A stretch of 64,000 nucleotides of DNA from Bacteroidota bacterium (GCA_020444515.1 JAHLKX010000006.1:297778-361777); one strand, 5' to 3'; positions 45,240-56,414 are shown, counted from the first letter of the stretch. A program made the numbers and translations. Notes: a model not told the origin generated them from the letters alone.

Positions 45240-47174
45240 TTATTTATCGTCCTTATCGTCCTTCACTTCTTCAAAATCCACATCCGTTACTTCATCATCT
45301 TTTCCCTGCTGGCCTGCGCCATCCCCACCAGGTTGTCCCTGTGGACCGGCTTGCTGCTCACCACCCGCTTGTTGTGATGCTGCGTACATTTCCTGGCTGG
45401 CTGCCTGCCATGCCGTATTCAGCTCATTCATAGCGGTATCGATGCCTGCTATATCTTTATTTTTATGAGCTTCTTTCAGCTTGCCAAGGGCCGTTTCGAT
45501 GGGCGCTTTCTTTTCCGCAGGAATTTTATCACCATATTCTTTTAATTGTTTTTCCGTTTGGAAAACAAGTGCATCTGCACTGTTCAGCTTGTCGATCTCC
45601 TCTTTGGCCTTCTTATCAGCCTCTGCATTGGCAGCCGCTTCGTCTTTCATCTTCTTGATTTCATCGTCAGAAAGTCCTGAAGATGCTTCAATCCGGATGT
45701 TTTGCGATTTACCCGTAGCTTTATCCTTGGCCGTTACATGCAGGATACCATTGGCATCAATGTCGAAGGTTACCTCAATTTGCGGGATACCACGCGGAGA
45801 GGGTGGAATGCCATCGAGATGGAACCTTCCGATGCTTTTGTTCTGATTGGCCATTGGACGTTCACCCTGCAGAATATGAATCTCAACACTGGTTTGATTA
45901 TCAGCAGCTGTGGAGAACGTTTCCGATTTTTTCGTCGGGATGGTGGTATTGGCTTCAATTAATTTGGTCATTACACCACCCAGGGTCTCAATACCCAATG
46001 AAAGGGGAGTAACATCCAGCAGCAATACATCTTTCACTTCACCGGTTAATACGCCACCCTGGATTGCTGCTCCGATAGCTACCACCTCATCGGGATTTAC
46101 GCCTTTGGAGGGTGCTTTGCCGAAGAAATCCTGTACGGTTTTCTGGATGGCCGGGATACGGGTTGAACCACCAACGAGGATCACCTCATCCACATCCGAT
46201 GCACTCATTCCGGCATCTTTTAATGCGAGTTTACAAGGTTCGATGGTCGCTTTAACCAGGTCATCCGTCAATTGATCAAATTTTGAGCGTGACAGTTTCC
46301 TGACCAGGTGTTTGGGAACACCATCCACTGGCATAATATACGGTAGATTAATTTCCGTTTCGCTGGAGCTTGACAATTCAATCTTGGCCTTCTCAGCAGC
46401 TTCTTTCAATCGCTGCAATGCCATCGGATCTTTTTTCAGGTCGACACCTTCATCTTTTTTGAACTCCTCTGCCAGCCAGTCAATGACCTTCTGGTCAAAG
46501 TCATCGCCTCCCAGGTGTGTATTTCCATTGGTTGATTTGACTTCAAAAACGCCGTCGCCCAGTTCAAGGATAGAAATGTCGAAGGTTCCTCCACCCAGGT
46601 CATAAACGGCCACTTTAATATCTTTGTTTTTCTTATCAAGACCGTAGGCGAGGGAAGCCGCTGTTGGTTCGTTGATAATTCTTTTTACGGTGAGACCTGC
46701 AACCTCACCGGCCTCTTTGGTTGCCTGACGCTGTGAATCACTAAAATAAGCCGGCACAGTAATGACTGCTTCGGTTACTTCCTGTCCCAGGTAATCTTCA
46801 GCTGTTTTTTTCATTTTCTGTAAAACCATGGCTGATATTTCCTGAGGCGTGTATTTCCTGTCATCAATTTCTACCCGTGGGGTATTGTTGTCACCTTTAA
46901 CAACTTTATAAGTGACCCTTTCTACCTCTTTGGATACCCGGTCGAATGTTTCACCCATAAACCGTTTGATACTGTAAATGGTTTTTTGCGGATTGGTGAT
47001 CGCCTGGCGTTTGGCCGGGTCGCCAACCTTCCGTTCACCATTCTCTGTAAATGCAACAATAGAAGGGGTTGTCCTTCTGCCTTCGCTATTTGGAATAACG
47101 ACAGGCTCATTTCCCTCCATTACTGCAACACAAGAGTTTGTTGTTCCAAGGTCAATTCCGATTATTTTTCCCAT
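45240..47174 (-). CDS. dnaK: Molecular chaperone DnaK (Hsp70)
   Basis: A 644-residue Hsp70 of the usual size. The ATPase domain starts [20 protein letters not shown] and contains [17 protein letters not shown] and [12 protein letters not shown]. The substrate-binding domain starts near [17 protein letters not shown] and includes [10 protein letters not shown]. The helical lid is followed by a Gly/Gln-rich linker ([18 protein letters not shown]) and the conserved acidic tail ending [10 protein letters not shown]. It refolds proteins with DnaJ and GrpE, neither of which lies in the window. No CIRCE element was seen upstream. Confidence 0.98.
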   Translation of the reverse strand: MGKIIGIDLGTTNSCVAVMEGNEPVVIPNSEGRRTTPSIVAFTENGERKVGDPAKRQAITNPQKTIYSIKRFMGETFDRVSKEVERVTYKVVKGDNNTPRVEIDDRKYTPQEISAMVLQKMKKTAEDYLGQEVTEAVITVPAYFSDSQRQATKEAGEVAGLTVKRIINEPTAASLAYGLDKKNKDIKVAVYDLGGGTFDISILELGDGVFEVKSTNGNTHLGGDDFDQKVIDWLAEEFKKDEGVDLKKDPMALQRLKEAAEKAKIELSSSSETEINLPYIMPVDGVPKHLVRKLSRSKFDQLTDDLVKATIEPCKLALKDAGMSASDVDEVILVGGSTRIPAIQKTVQDFFGKAPSKGVNPDEVVAIGAAIQGGVLTGEVKDVLLLDVTPLSLGIETLGGVMTKLIEANTTIPTKKSETFSTAADNQTSVEIHILQGERPMANQNKSIGRFHLDGIPPSPRGIPQIEVTFDIDANGILHVTAKDKATGKSQNIRIEASSGLSDDEIKKMKDEAAANAEADKKAKEEIDKLNSADALVFQTEKQLKEYGDKIPAEKKAPIETALGKLKEAHKNKDIAGIDTAMNELNTAWQAASQEMYAASQQAGGEQQAGPQGQPGGDGAGQQGKDDEVTDVDFEEVKDDKDDK

Positions 47175-47445
47175 TTTTTTATCCTTTTATTATGATATTA
47201 TAAATTCGATTTAAGATTCGATTTTAATTCGGTGAGGGTTTGCTCAATCATTGTGCCAAAGGCCTGAACGATTAAATTACCGGTAAAAAATGAAGAAAGG
47301 GGAGACATTCGTGCTGACAATAATTAATTAAAATGCAGAATTTCAGCGTTTTATATTTACATTTTGCCGGAGGTCCCAGAAGTATAAAAGGGGTGACAAA
47401 AAGTCAGCGAGAATTATAAAAAAACCCTTAAGGATTTCAGCAGCA

Positions 47446-48519
47446 TCAATACAGGAATTTGTATATGTTGTCTTCAACGTTTCTCAGGTCATTGACTGTT
47501 TCGGTATGAAGACGTTTGGCTTTTGTCTTTTGGATCCGGCTCGAAAATATACCCAGACCATTTTCGATATTGGTATAGTTGGGCTTCTCCTGAACAATGC
47601 TGGTGGAGGGTTCATAAACCTGCATATAGAGCGAAAACTGAGTCTCAGCGGCCGATACAATTACTTCAACAGTGCCTGTGTAACGTTCTTTTACCTGATC
47701 TTCTTTGGCTGGATCGCTATAGGGTATGAGGTTCCTGCAGGTGGAGAAAAAATTGTAATCCCAGTAAAAGACAGATATTTCATTCGTGCTCGGTTCTGTA
47801 TTGATGGCTTGTTTAGCCAGCACAATGTATTTATTCAGGGTGTCGTTGCTTCCGAAATTCAGCTCCCTGTAATTAAATCTCAATTCATAGTCATACATTC
47901 CGCTGTTGGTCGCGTTTTCCCAACTAAACTGTTTGGGATTAACCGGATCCTGCACAAAACGAATAAAAGAAGCGAATCCGGGTCGCGTGATATTAAAATC
48001 TTCAACAATCACCGTTTCAGCCGAGATGGATTTACCTGTTTTGGGATTCCTGATATTGAGTTTATAGGTGCTTTGATCGTTCAACCAAAAATATTCAATG
48101 CCAATGGTATCATTCAGCCCTTCGATGATGTACTGGATTTTAAAAGGTTGTTCAGGTTTTTGCCAGCGGTATATCACCTGTTCGGGATTGTAGAACTGAC
48201 CCGGTTCTTTGTTGTAAATGGTGGTGGTATCAAAATAATAGGTTCTTATGGAATCGCCATTTAACCATTCTTCTACCCAAACATCGAGTGGAAAAGGATA
48301 GCTATTGGAATCCTCCATGGCCGCATAGGAAATAACATTGTTTTCAGCAAGATACGCTTTGTTGATTTTGATGTATTGCATAGAATCCTTGGAATCAAGC
48401 AATCCATATACAATGGTAATATCCTGGTAAGGTGCGGTGGTGTCAAAATCCGTTTCGCATGCGTAAAACATGGAAACCAGCAGGGCAATAAGAAAAGTGT
48501 AATGTATAGTTTGCTTCAT
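47446..48519 (-). CDS. Lipoprotein of unknown function
   Basis: A 357-residue lipoprotein. Residues 1-20 are a signal with lipobox FYAC (C21). The mature part begins ETDFDTTAPYQDITIVYGLLD, a pattern seen in Bacteroidota surface or periplasmic lipoproteins with several beta-sandwich domains (some are grouped as DUF4249-like; I cannot be sure). Strands such as GKSISAETVIVEDFNI and YDYELRFNYREL alternate in beta fashion. It ends IYKFLY. No enzyme motif is visible. It stands alone, divergent from panB and 271 bases upstream of dnaK's start on the same strand. Confidence 0.65.
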   Translation of the reverse strand: MKQTIHYTFLIALLVSMFYACETDFDTTAPYQDITIVYGLLDSKDSMQYIKINKAYLAENNVISYAAMEDSNSYPFPLDVWVEEWLNGDSIRTYYFDTTTIYNKEPGQFYNPEQVIYRWQKPEQPFKIQYIIEGLNDTIGIEYFWLNDQSTYKLNIRNPKTGKSISAETVIVEDFNITRPGFASFIRFVQDPVNPKQFSWENATNSGMYDYELRFNYRELNFGSNDTLNKYIVLAKQAINTEPSTNEISVFYWDYNFFSTCRNLIPYSDPAKEDQVKERYTGTVEVIVSAAETQFSLYMQVYEPSTSIVQEKPNYTNIENGLGIFSSRIQKTKAKRLHTETVNDLRNVEDNIYKFLY

Positions 48520-48692
48520 TCGCTAAAATTTAAAAAAGCTTCACCCGGCAAAAATAAAGATTTATAAGTGTAGATAACCGATGGCGTCTAAGTTTTATTT
48601 TGCTGGAAGAATATTATTTTGCTTTATCAGGATAATAGATAGGATAATTCGGAATATGGTTGCATGAAAATGTGATCATTCTAAAAAACATT

Positions 48693-48700
48693 TACCTTTG
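48693..48700 (+). promoter_or_regulatory. -7 promoter box of panB
   Basis: TAccTTTG lies 16 bases before the ATG at 48717. It sits inside the longer frame that opens with TTG at 48660, so it supports the later start. Confidence 0.5.
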
Positions 48701-48716
48701 TGAAAAAGTTATCATC

Positions 48717-49544
48717 ATGCAAAAAGGGAATGATTCCAGGCAATATTACACAAAAATTACCACCCATGTTCTTCAGGAAATGAAACTGAAAAAGGAAAAG
48801 ATTGCCATGCTGACGGCCTATGATTATTCCATGGCAAAGATACTGGATGATGCCGGGATTGATGTGATCCTCGTGGGGGATTCTGCATCGAATGTTATGG
48901 CAGGGCATAAAACCACCCTGCCCATCACCCTGAATGAGATGATCTACCATGCATCCTCTGTTCAGCGGGCTGTGAAACGTGCTTTGATCGTGGTCGATCT
49001 GCCTTTTGGTACATACCAGGGAAATTCCATCGAAGCACTCCACTCTGCCATCCGGATCATGAAAGAATCGGGGGCCAATGCCATCAAAATTGAAGGCGGA
49101 GAAGAAGTGATCGGCTCGGTGAAAAGGATATTATCTGCCGGTATACCGGTCATGGGTCATCTTGGACTTACCCCCCAGGCGATCCATAAATTCGGTACCT
49201 ATGTCGTAAGAGCCACCGAAAAAGATGAAGCGGACAAACTCATCCGCGATGCCCACCTGCTGGAAGAAGCCGGTTGTTTTGGCATTGTGCTCGAAAAAAT
49301 ACCTGCCAACCTCGCCGCAGAAGTAACGGCCAGGGTGAAAATACCCTGTATCGGGATTGGTGCCGGCAACCAGGTGGATGGACAGGTGCTCGTATTGCAT
49401 GATATGCTCGGCATTACCACCAAATTCTCACCCCGGTTCCTGCGTCGCTATCATAACCTGAGCGAAGAGATCAAAGGATCAGTGACCATGTACATTGATG
49501 ATGTAAAATCGGTGAACTTCCCCAACGAACGTGAGCAGTATTGA
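48717..49544 (+). CDS. panB: 3-methyl-2-oxobutanoate hydroxymethyltransferase
   Basis: A 275-residue enzyme from the ATG at 48717, the family's normal length. It adds a hydroxymethyl group from methylenetetrahydrofolate to alpha-ketoisovalerate, the first committed step of pantothenate and coenzyme A synthesis. Signatures are [26 protein letters not shown] (metal-binding Asp residues), [22 protein letters not shown]-like [18 protein letters not shown] and [19 protein letters not shown]. The following pseudouridine synthase gene starts inside or just behind its 3' end. Confidence 0.95.
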   Translation: MQKGNDSRQYYTKITTHVLQEMKLKKEKIAMLTAYDYSMAKILDDAGIDVILVGDSASNVMAGHKTTLPITLNEMIYHASSVQRAVKRALIVVDLPFGTYQGNSIEALHSAIRIMKESGANAIKIEGGEEVIGSVKRILSAGIPVMGHLGLTPQAIHKFGTYVVRATEKDEADKLIRDAHLLEEAGCFGIVLEKIPANLAAEVTARVKIPCIGIGAGNQVDGQVLVLHDMLGITTKFSPRFLRRYHNLSEEIKGSVTMYIDDVKSVNFPNEREQY

Positions 49545-50241
49545 TGATTCAGGTATGATCCCTTTTGATCCGCACCAGCAAATATTATATGAAGACAATC
49601 ACCTGATCATTATTAATAAACGACCTTCCCAAATTGTTCAGGGTGATAAAACCGGGGATGAGCCACTCAATGAACAAATCAAATCGTACCTTAAAAAGAA
49701 ATACCATAAACCCGGTAATGTATACCTGGGTGTTGTTCATCGCCTTGACCGCCCGGTGAGCGGAATTGTCATTTTTGCCAAAACATCCAAGGCCCTTTCA
49801 CGCTTAAATAAAATGCTGGCGGCACGGGAAGTTCAAAAAATTTATTGGGTTGTTGTGAATAAGCGCCCGCCCGAGCCGGAAGGCCACCTCGTTCACTACC
49901 TGGTCAAGGACCAGCAGAAAAACAAGTCTTTTGCAACGGATAAACCCAAAGGGGCGGCCAAACGGGCTGAATTAAAGTTCAAGCTGTTGCAGTCAGCCGA
50001 CCGGTATCATCTGCTGGAAGTAGAACTCCTCACCGGCCGGCATCATCAGATCCGGGTACAGCTGGCCAAAATGGGTTGCCTGATCCGGGGCGATGTTAAA
50101 TATGGATTTCCACGACCCAATCCTGATGCTTCCATTCATTTGCATGCCCGGAAGGTTCAATTCAAACATCCTGTAAACAACGACATAATTTCCCTGGAGG
50201 TACTTCCACCGGCAGATGTGGTTTGGAAACTGTTTATTTAA
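49531..50241 (+). CDS. RluA-family pseudouridine synthase
   Basis: A 236-residue enzyme (228 from the ATG at 49555) that isomerises uridine in rRNA or tRNA. The catalytic motif HRLDRPVSG holds the active-site Asp, after [43 protein letters not shown] is the second signature. No N-terminal S4 RNA-binding domain is present, so it resembles the short RluA/RluC-like type; the target uridine cannot be named. The GTG start at 49531 overlaps panB by 14 bases and suggests coupling; the ATG at 49555 is the alternative. Confidence 0.88.
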   Translation: MSSIDDSGMIPFDPHQQILYEDNHLIIINKRPSQIVQGDKTGDEPLNEQIKSYLKKKYHKPGNVYLGVVHRLDRPVSGIVIFAKTSKALSRLNKMLAAREVQKIYWVVVNKRPPEPEGHLVHYLVKDQQKNKSFATDKPKGAAKRAELKFKLLQSADRYHLLEVELLTGRHHQIRVQLAKMGCLIRGDVKYGFPRPNPDASIHLHARKVQFKHPVNNDIISLEVLPPADVVWKLFI

Positions 50242-50336
50242 TTCAATACCCTTTCATACCGAATTTGAATCCAAGTACTTAATAAGTTTTTTAAACAAGA
50301 AGTGTTAAAAAAACGTCAGCCATATATATTTTTTAC

Positions 50337-50344
50337 TATATTTG
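50337..50344 (+). promoter_or_regulatory. -7 promoter box before the tandem surface-protein array
   Basis: TAtaTTTG lies 140 bases before the first array gene. No clear -33 TTG. If real, it gives a long leader like those of the following array genes. Confidence 0.35.
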
Positions 50345-50490
50345 AGGCCGATGAATACCAAGCCTCGATGACTCAGGTTGAAAACACTAATTGTAAAGTA
50401 TAAATATATTCCTTAATTTACGCTAATAATGTAATTGTGACTATTATAGTTATAAATTAATTTATAAATCAACCTAAATTTTAAATGTGT

Positions 50491-53400
50491 ATGAAAAAGT
50501 TTACAAAATTATGGCCCTTAATGATTATGATATTATTCGTATCATCTATATCATACGGGCAAAGGCAAAAAACCTTAAAAAACCTTGACTTTGATAAGGC
50601 CAAGCTTGAAAAACAACAGGTTTTGCAAGAGGAACTAATAAATGCTTTAATTGAGGATCAAAAAGCAATTGAGAACATGACTCCTGAAGGGCTTAAAAAA
50701 GCTGAAGAGTTAAAAGAAGAACAAGCGAAGCAAGCTGCTATTGCTGAAGAGGATTTAATATCCTCAATTCAAAGTTCGGAATTAGATCCAAACGCAAAAC
50801 CCACGCAAGTAGCTTCAGATTTTATGTTCACCAAACAATTTGAATTTCAGATTGTAAATCCAGGAGGGATTCCTTATGCAATTCCTGGGGTGGCAACAGG
50901 AGTTGAAACGGATGGTACTTATATTTATTTCAGCTATTGGCAATCTGATACTCTTTATCGTCATCTCATGGATGGAACTTTTGATAGTTGGTTTGTTATT
51001 CCGGGTGTTTCTGCAGTAAGAGATCTCGCCTATGACGGTACTTATTTCTATGGATCTGCTGCAACAACCTCTGTATTCCAGATGGACTTCACACCCGGAT
51101 CAGAAGCGTTGGTGAGTACCATTACTGCACCAATCGCAATTCGCGCTATTGGTTATGATGATGACAGTGGTTTTCTTTTTGGAAACAACTGGTCAGATGA
51201 TATATACATATTTGATCTGACTGGTGCAACTCAGTCATTTTTTACTCCCAGTGCCAATAGTTATTATGGTTTTGCCTATGATAATCAAACAACAGGAGGT
51301 CCTTATATATTAGGATACGGGCAAATTAATAACATGAATGAATTGATTCAAATGAATTATCCTTCTGGTACAGAAACCGGACTTACATTTGATGTTGCCT
51401 CAGTATCTACTTTTTGGACTACTGTTGATGATATTGCTGGTGGTGTTGCTACTACACCTGTTGGGACTTTCGTTGCTGGTGAAGCTACAATTATAGGAGC
51501 TATCCAGAATATCAGTATCTGGGGACTTGAACTTGATGATCCCAATCCATGTTCTACTCCTACAGCTCTTAGTGCTACAGCTGCTGAAACTTCAGCGTTG
51601 CTCGGATGGACCGAAACTGGAACTGCAACTACCTGGGATATTGAACTCGGACTTGCTGGGTTTACGAATACCGGTACTCCAACACATCCTGGCGTAACAA
51701 CAAATCCTTTTGAAATAACAGGCCTTACTGGACTGACTTCCTATGATTTTTATGTTAGAGCAGATTGTGGAGGTGGTTCATACAGTTTCTGGGCAGGACC
51801 TTATACATTTACTACAACTTGTCCCACGGTTGTTGTTGATGACGCGACTCCGCTGGAGGAAGATTTCTTAACCAATGTTGATCCAACATGCTGGACCAAT
51901 ACTTCTTCAAATCCCATAGCCAATGGTCTTTGGGAATACGGTAATGCGACTACAAACGGTATGGGCTACGATGCTACTGGCACCGACGACCATACCGGTA
52001 ACGGTGGATATTTTGCATGGGCCGACGGTTCAACTCCGGTTGTGGCTGATATTACAATGTTAAGCCCACTCCTGGATATGACCGCTGTTACTACACCATA
52101 CGTGGAGTTCTACCTGTTCAGTTATAATGTCTCTTATGTTGCAGAAGGCTATTGTACATTTATTGCTGATTTCTGGGATGGTGCAGCATGGAACAACCTG
52201 CTGACTTATTCTGGAAGTGATCCGAACTGGCAAAAGTACGGTTTTGATCTGTCAGGTTACACCATAACAGATGATGTGCAATTCAGGTTTATTGTTGATC
52301 AAACTACTGCAACAACAGCCTTCTATAATGATATCGCATTGGATGATATTTTCATTGGAAATATGCCTTCCTGTCCGGAACCAACCGGTCCGGCAACATC
52401 GAATATCACTGCAACCTCAGCATTGGCTACATGGACTGCTGGTGGTACTGAAGTGATGTGGAATTTTGAATACGGACTTGATGGATTTACCCTGGGTACC
52501 GGAACACAAATTCCAGTTTCCGAAAATCCACAACGGGTAATGAACGGACTTACTGCGGATACAGATTATGATTGGTATGTTCAGGCCAACTGTGGTGGAG
52601 ATGTCAGTGGTTGGGTTGGACCCATTTCCTTTAAAACAGCACCCACAGATATAATTGTTGGAAGTGGAACGGCAACAGGTCAGCATTTACCCATTGAACC
52701 ATTTTATGGATATTCTTATACCCAGACTATTTATTCCAGTACCGATTTAGGTACACCGGGAACCGGAAAACAGATTGATAAAATCTGGTACAATTACACC
52801 TGGAATGGTGGTGATTCTGATAGTGACCTATGGGATATCTTTATGGGTACTACAACAGAAACTACCCTGGATGCCGGTTATCTTCCTATTACCGGTTTTG
52901 TACAGGTATTTAGCGGCGATTTGGATCTTAATTTGTTAAGTGGCACGGGATGGATTGAAATAACGCTCGATAATGGCTTCCCTTACGATCCTGCAACGGA
53001 TGGCAACCTGGTTATTGCGGTTCATGAGTATGCACCAAGCTATACATCCAGTTCTGATGAATTTTTCTGTGATCAGAATTTAACTGAGGCTAATGTCAGT
53101 AGATACTATTATAGCGATGGAACCAATCCAGATCCCGGAGCTCCTCCGGCAGGTACGGCATCAAGTTATTATCCAAATCTGGGTGTTTTATACGGAGATG
53201 TTCCAGCATGTCCTCCTCCATTTGGAATGGCTGCCAGCAATATCACCGGTACTTCTGCTGATCTTGCATGGACCAGTAATTCAGGAACTTCCAATCTTGA
53301 ATACGGCCTATCAGGGTTTACTCTCGGAACAGGTACCCCGGTTAACGGAGTAACCAGTCCGCAAACCCTAACCGGACTTGCCAATTTAACAGATTATGAT

Positions 53401-56289
53401 GTATATTATCAGGATGATTGTGGTGGCGGATCCTTAAGTACCTGGTCTGGGCCATACACTTTTACAACAGCTTGTGGAGCCTTAGCTACACCAGCAACTG
53501 AGGATTTCGAAGGATTTACTGTTGCCACAGATGCTACTGGTTATGGACCTTGCTGGTCAACCGATCCTGCCGGAACTACTGCTTCTTACAGATGGAATGT
53601 TGATGCAGGAGGTACTCCTTCTTCGACAACCGGACCAACTGTTGACCATACAACTGGCACAGCAACTGGTATATATCTATTTACTGAAGCCTCCAGTGGA
53701 GCTGCAGACGATGTAGCATCTGTTTATACACCGGAATATGATCTCACAGGTTTAACTAATCCTCAAGTATCTTTCTGGTACCATAGATTTGGAAGTACTA
53801 TGGGTGAATTACACCTGGATATGACTACAGATGGAGGTGCAACATGGACTCTGGATGTAATGCCTCCTTTAACTGGACAGCAACAAGCTGCTCAAACCGA
53901 TCCATATTTGGAACAAGTTGTAGTATTTCCCGGATTAAGTGGCACTGTCCAATTCAGATTTAGAGCTATAAGGGGAAGTAGTTACTATGGTGATATGGCC
54001 ATTGATGATTTTGCTATTGGTGAAGGTCCTTCTTGCCCAGCTCCTGCCTTCCTAGGTACTCAAAATATGACAAGTACTACCACAGAACTTATCTGGACCA
54101 GTTATTCCGGTCTTTCCAACCTCGAATGGGGGCCAGCTGGATTTACACCTGGTACAGGAACCCTTGTAAGTGGTATAACCAGTCCATATCCACTGTCTGG
54201 ATTGACTGCTTCCACAGCATATGATTTTTATGTTCAAGACGATTGCGGCGGTGGCGATTTAAGTGATTGGACAATGGCTACATTTATTACACCACCACTG
54301 AACGACCTTTGCTCTAATCCGGAAGTAGTTACTGGACCCTATCCTGTGACAGGAATTGCAGGAACCACCATTGGTGCAACTGCTGATTGTCCTGTATTCC
54401 TCCCGCTGTCTTCTAATCCCAGCGGTGAAGTATGGTATGCCATTGATCTTCCCTATGCAAACAATTATGTTACATTGGATATTTTTGGTACCCTCCTTGA
54501 TAACGGATGGATCGTTGGCACAGATGTGCAGTGTAGCTGTGATGGTTTGGACTATTATTATGCAGATTCATATAACTTTGCACCACCTAGTGTTACTGAT
54601 CTTGCTTTTGAGAACGTACCGGGTCCGGGAACATTTTACTATCCATTAGCAACAGGAACTTTCCAGGAGAACTTTACACTTAATGTAAATGTTACGGAAG
54701 GACCTGAGGTTACCGTAGACCCAACGACAATCAGTGCTACTCTGGTTGAGAATCAGTCAGGTACCGACCATCTTATGGTAGGTAATACCGGTGTCTATCG
54801 TCTTGATTATAGTGCAAGCATTGCTTATCCTTCACCAGGTGGTACAAATCTTCTTTCTGATGATTTTGAAAGTGGCTTAGGTGCATGGACTGTTGTTGAT
54901 AATGGTGGAACTTGTGTTTGGGATCTGGATGGAAGCTTAACCTCACCAAGAGGCAACTTAACTCCTGGTACAGGTGATTGTGCAACTGCTGACTCCGACA
55001 GATGTGGTAGTGGTTCAACGATGGATACAGAATTACATTCTGCTGTATTTGATCTCTCAACTTTTGCTGATGCACAACTTACATTCAACACTTATTATAG
55101 TGATATAACTACTGGTGTAGGAACAGATATGGCCATGGTTGATATCAGTATTGATGGTGGAACTTCCTGGGAAAATATTTTGACCTGGGATGAAGATCAC
55201 TTTGGGGAGTTTGTTACTCTAAGTTTGCTCCCTTATGTTGGAAATGCAAACTGTGTTATCAGGTTTCATTACATTGCTCCAGGTTGGGATTGGTACTGGC
55301 AGATTGACGATGTTAGTGTTGATGGATATGGTTCATTGCTTCCTCCAACTGGCTGGTTAACACTTAATGGTGGTGATATAGCAAGCGGATCCGTAGCAGT
55401 CGGTGCCCCTGACGCAGACATCATGGTTGGTTTTGATGCAGTAGGTATTGCTCTGGGCACTTATTCTGCAGATATATTATTATCAACAAATGATCCCGTT
55501 ACCCCATCTGTTACAATCCCTGTAAGTATGACTGTTGTTCAAGGTATTGCAGCCGAACTCACCGTTCTTCTCGAAGGACCGTATGATGTAGCCGGAGCTA
55601 TGACCACCGAACTCAGTACCGGTGGATATATTCCATTGGCACAGCCTTACAATCCAGCATTGCCCTATTATGACAATCCTTCACCAAAGTGGCTATATTC
55701 AGGAACTGAAAGTGTTACTGCCATCCCTGATGGTGTTGTTGATTGGGTATTGGTTCAGGTAAGGGATGCAGTGGATGCGGCCAGTGCCAGTTCAGCTACC
55801 ATTGAAGCAACGCAGGCTGCCTTCTTAATGAGTGATGGATCTGTAGTTGGCCTGGATGGCATGAGCCGGCTGGGATTCCCTGGAGTGACCATCGATAATG
55901 ACCTCTTTATGGTTGTTTATCACCGGAATCACCTGGGTATCATGTCAGCCAATGCACTGACCAATCCCGGAGGCTTCTACGATTATGACTTTAGCTCTGC
56001 CGAGACGCAGGTATTTGGTGGTGCCAATGGTCATAAATTGCTTGAAGCTGGCTACTGGGGTATGATCTCCTCCGATGGTAATGGCAATGGCCTGGTTCAG
56101 AATACGGATGAAACGGCTGTTTGGAAACTGGATCTGGGTGGATCCGGGTACCAGGGTGGTGACTTCGATATGAATGGCCTGACCCAGAATACAGATGAAA
56201 CCAATTACTGGAAACCCAATTTGGGTGGTGGCGGACAGGTTCCAGCCAAATCATCTGATACCGGTTATCAAAGTCAGATACCTAAATAA
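50491..56289 (+). CDS. Giant secreted multidomain FN3/MAM-like protein with dockerin-like C-terminal module (array gene 1)
   Basis: The longest gene here, about 1930 residues; an ATG two codons earlier (50485) is also possible. A signal peptide (ending SYGQ) is followed by a coiled coil (about 25-95) and a beta-propeller-like region (105-345). FN3 domains start at about 355, 630, 908 and 1183, each ending in a DCGGG/W-type segment. Between them lie MAM/cleaved-adhesin-like domains (445-628 and 996-1180, with DIALDDIFIG and DMAIDDFAIG). A PPC-like domain starts at about 1271, an anchor-J-like domain (DDFESGLGAWTVV) at about 1459, and an Ig-like stretch at about 1622. The final module (1694-1934) has DGNGNGLVQNTDE and DFDMNGLTQNTDE calcium loops and ends GYQSQIPK. 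No type A sorting domain is present. The architecture fits a surface adhesin or scaffold. Confidence 0.82.
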   Translation: MKKFTKLWPLMIMILFVSSISYGQRQKTLKNLDFDKAKLEKQQVLQEELINALIEDQKAIENMTPEGLKKAEELKEEQAKQAAIAEEDLISSIQSSELDPNAKPTQVASDFMFTKQFEFQIVNPGGIPYAIPGVATGVETDGTYIYFSYWQSDTLYRHLMDGTFDSWFVIPGVSAVRDLAYDGTYFYGSAATTSVFQMDFTPGSEALVSTITAPIAIRAIGYDDDSGFLFGNNWSDDIYIFDLTGATQSFFTPSANSYYGFAYDNQTTGGPYILGYGQINNMNELIQMNYPSGTETGLTFDVASVSTFWTTVDDIAGGVATTPVGTFVAGEATIIGAIQNISIWGLELDDPNPCSTPTALSATAAETSALLGWTETGTATTWDIELGLAGFTNTGTPTHPGVTTNPFEITGLTGLTSYDFYVRADCGGGSYSFWAGPYTFTTTCPTVVVDDATPLEEDFLTNVDPTCWTNTSSNPIANGLWEYGNATTNGMGYDATGTDDHTGNGGYFAWADGSTPVVADITMLSPLLDMTAVTTPYVEFYLFSYNVSYVAEGYCTFIADFWDGAAWNNLLTYSGSDPNWQKYGFDLSGYTITDDVQFRFIVDQTTATTAFYNDIALDDIFIGNMPSCPEPTGPATSNITATSALATWTAGGTEVMWNFEYGLDGFTLGTGTQIPVSENPQRVMNGLTADTDYDWYVQANCGGDVSGWVGPISFKTAPTDIIVGSGTATGQHLPIEPFYGYSYTQTIYSSTDLGTPGTGKQIDKIWYNYTWNGGDSDSDLWDIFMGTTTETTLDAGYLPITGFVQVFSGDLDLNLLSGTGWIEITLDNGFPYDPATDGNLVIAVHEYAPSYTSSSDEFFCDQNLTEANVSRYYYSDGTNPDPGAPPAGTASSYYPNLGVLYGDVPACPPPFGMAASNITGTSADLAWTSNSGTSNLEYGLSGFTLGTGTPVNGVTSPQTLTGLANLTDYDVYYQDDCGGGSLSTWSGPYTFTTACGALATPATEDFEGFTVATDATGYGPCWSTDPAGTTASYRWNVDAGGTPSSTTGPTVDHTTGTATGIYLFTEASSGAADDVASVYTPEYDLTGLTNPQVSFWYHRFGSTMGELHLDMTTDGGATWTLDVMPPLTGQQQAAQTDPYLEQVVVFPGLSGTVQFRFRAIRGSSYYGDMAIDDFAIGEGPSCPAPAFLGTQNMTSTTTELIWTSYSGLSNLEWGPAGFTPGTGTLVSGITSPYPLSGLTASTAYDFYVQDDCGGGDLSDWTMATFITPPLNDLCSNPEVVTGPYPVTGIAGTTIGATADCPVFLPLSSNPSGEVWYAIDLPYANNYVTLDIFGTLLDNGWIVGTDVQCSCDGLDYYYADSYNFAPPSVTDLAFENVPGPGTFYYPLATGTFQENFTLNVNVTEGPEVTVDPTTISATLVENQSGTDHLMVGNTGVYRLDYSASIAYPSPGGTNLLSDDFESGLGAWTVVDNGGTCVWDLDGSLTSPRGNLTPGTGDCATADSDRCGSGSTMDTELHSAVFDLSTFADAQLTFNTYYSDITTGVGTDMAMVDISIDGGTSWENILTWDEDHFGEFVTLSLLPYVGNANCVIRFHYIAPGWDWYWQIDDVSVDGYGSLLPPTGWLTLNGGDIASGSVAVGAPDADIMVGFDAVGIALGTYSADILLSTNDPVTPSVTIPVSMTVVQGIAAELTVLLEGPYDVAGAMTTELSTGGYIPLAQPYNPALPYYDNPSPKWLYSGTESVTAIPDGVVDWVLVQVRDAVDAASASSATIEATQAAFLMSDGSVVGLDGMSRLGFPGVTIDNDLFMVVYHRNHLGIMSANALTNPGGFYDYDFSSAETQVFGGANGHKLLEAGYWGMISSDGNGNGLVQNTDETAVWKLDLGGSGYQGGDFDMNGLTQNTDETNYWKPNLGGGGQVPAKSSDTGYQSQIPK
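55564..56289 (+). repeat. C-terminal module, copy 1
   Basis: About 725 bases coding the shared module from LLEGPYD to GYQSQIPK. It is nearly repeated at 59170 and more loosely at 61592 and 63125; bases 56155-56237 differ from 59755-59837 at 5 of 83 positions. Confidence 0.85.
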
Positions 56290-56310
56290 ACATTCATTTA
56301 ATTATTAAAT

Positions 56311-56345
56311 AAAAGCACCTCCCGGATTCCGGGAGGTGCTTTTTT
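56311..56345 (+). terminator. Intrinsic terminator of array gene 1
   Basis: A perfect 12-bp GC-rich stem (56314-56325 with 56329-56340), a 3-base loop and a T-run, about 25 bases after the stop. The rest of the 366-base spacer holds only the promoter below and AT-rich leader. Confidence 0.9.
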
Positions 56346-56414
56346 ATGTTAACATCATTTATTGGTTTTTGAAAGATTTATAATCCCGCATTAAAGATTT
56401 ATTGGAGTAAAAAT

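Noticed and set aside
47506..48264. 252-codon open frame on the + strand
   Set aside because: It lies antisense to the lipoprotein gene at 47446-48519, which has a clear lipobox signal and beta-rich sequence. The antisense translation has no recognisable domain or signal.
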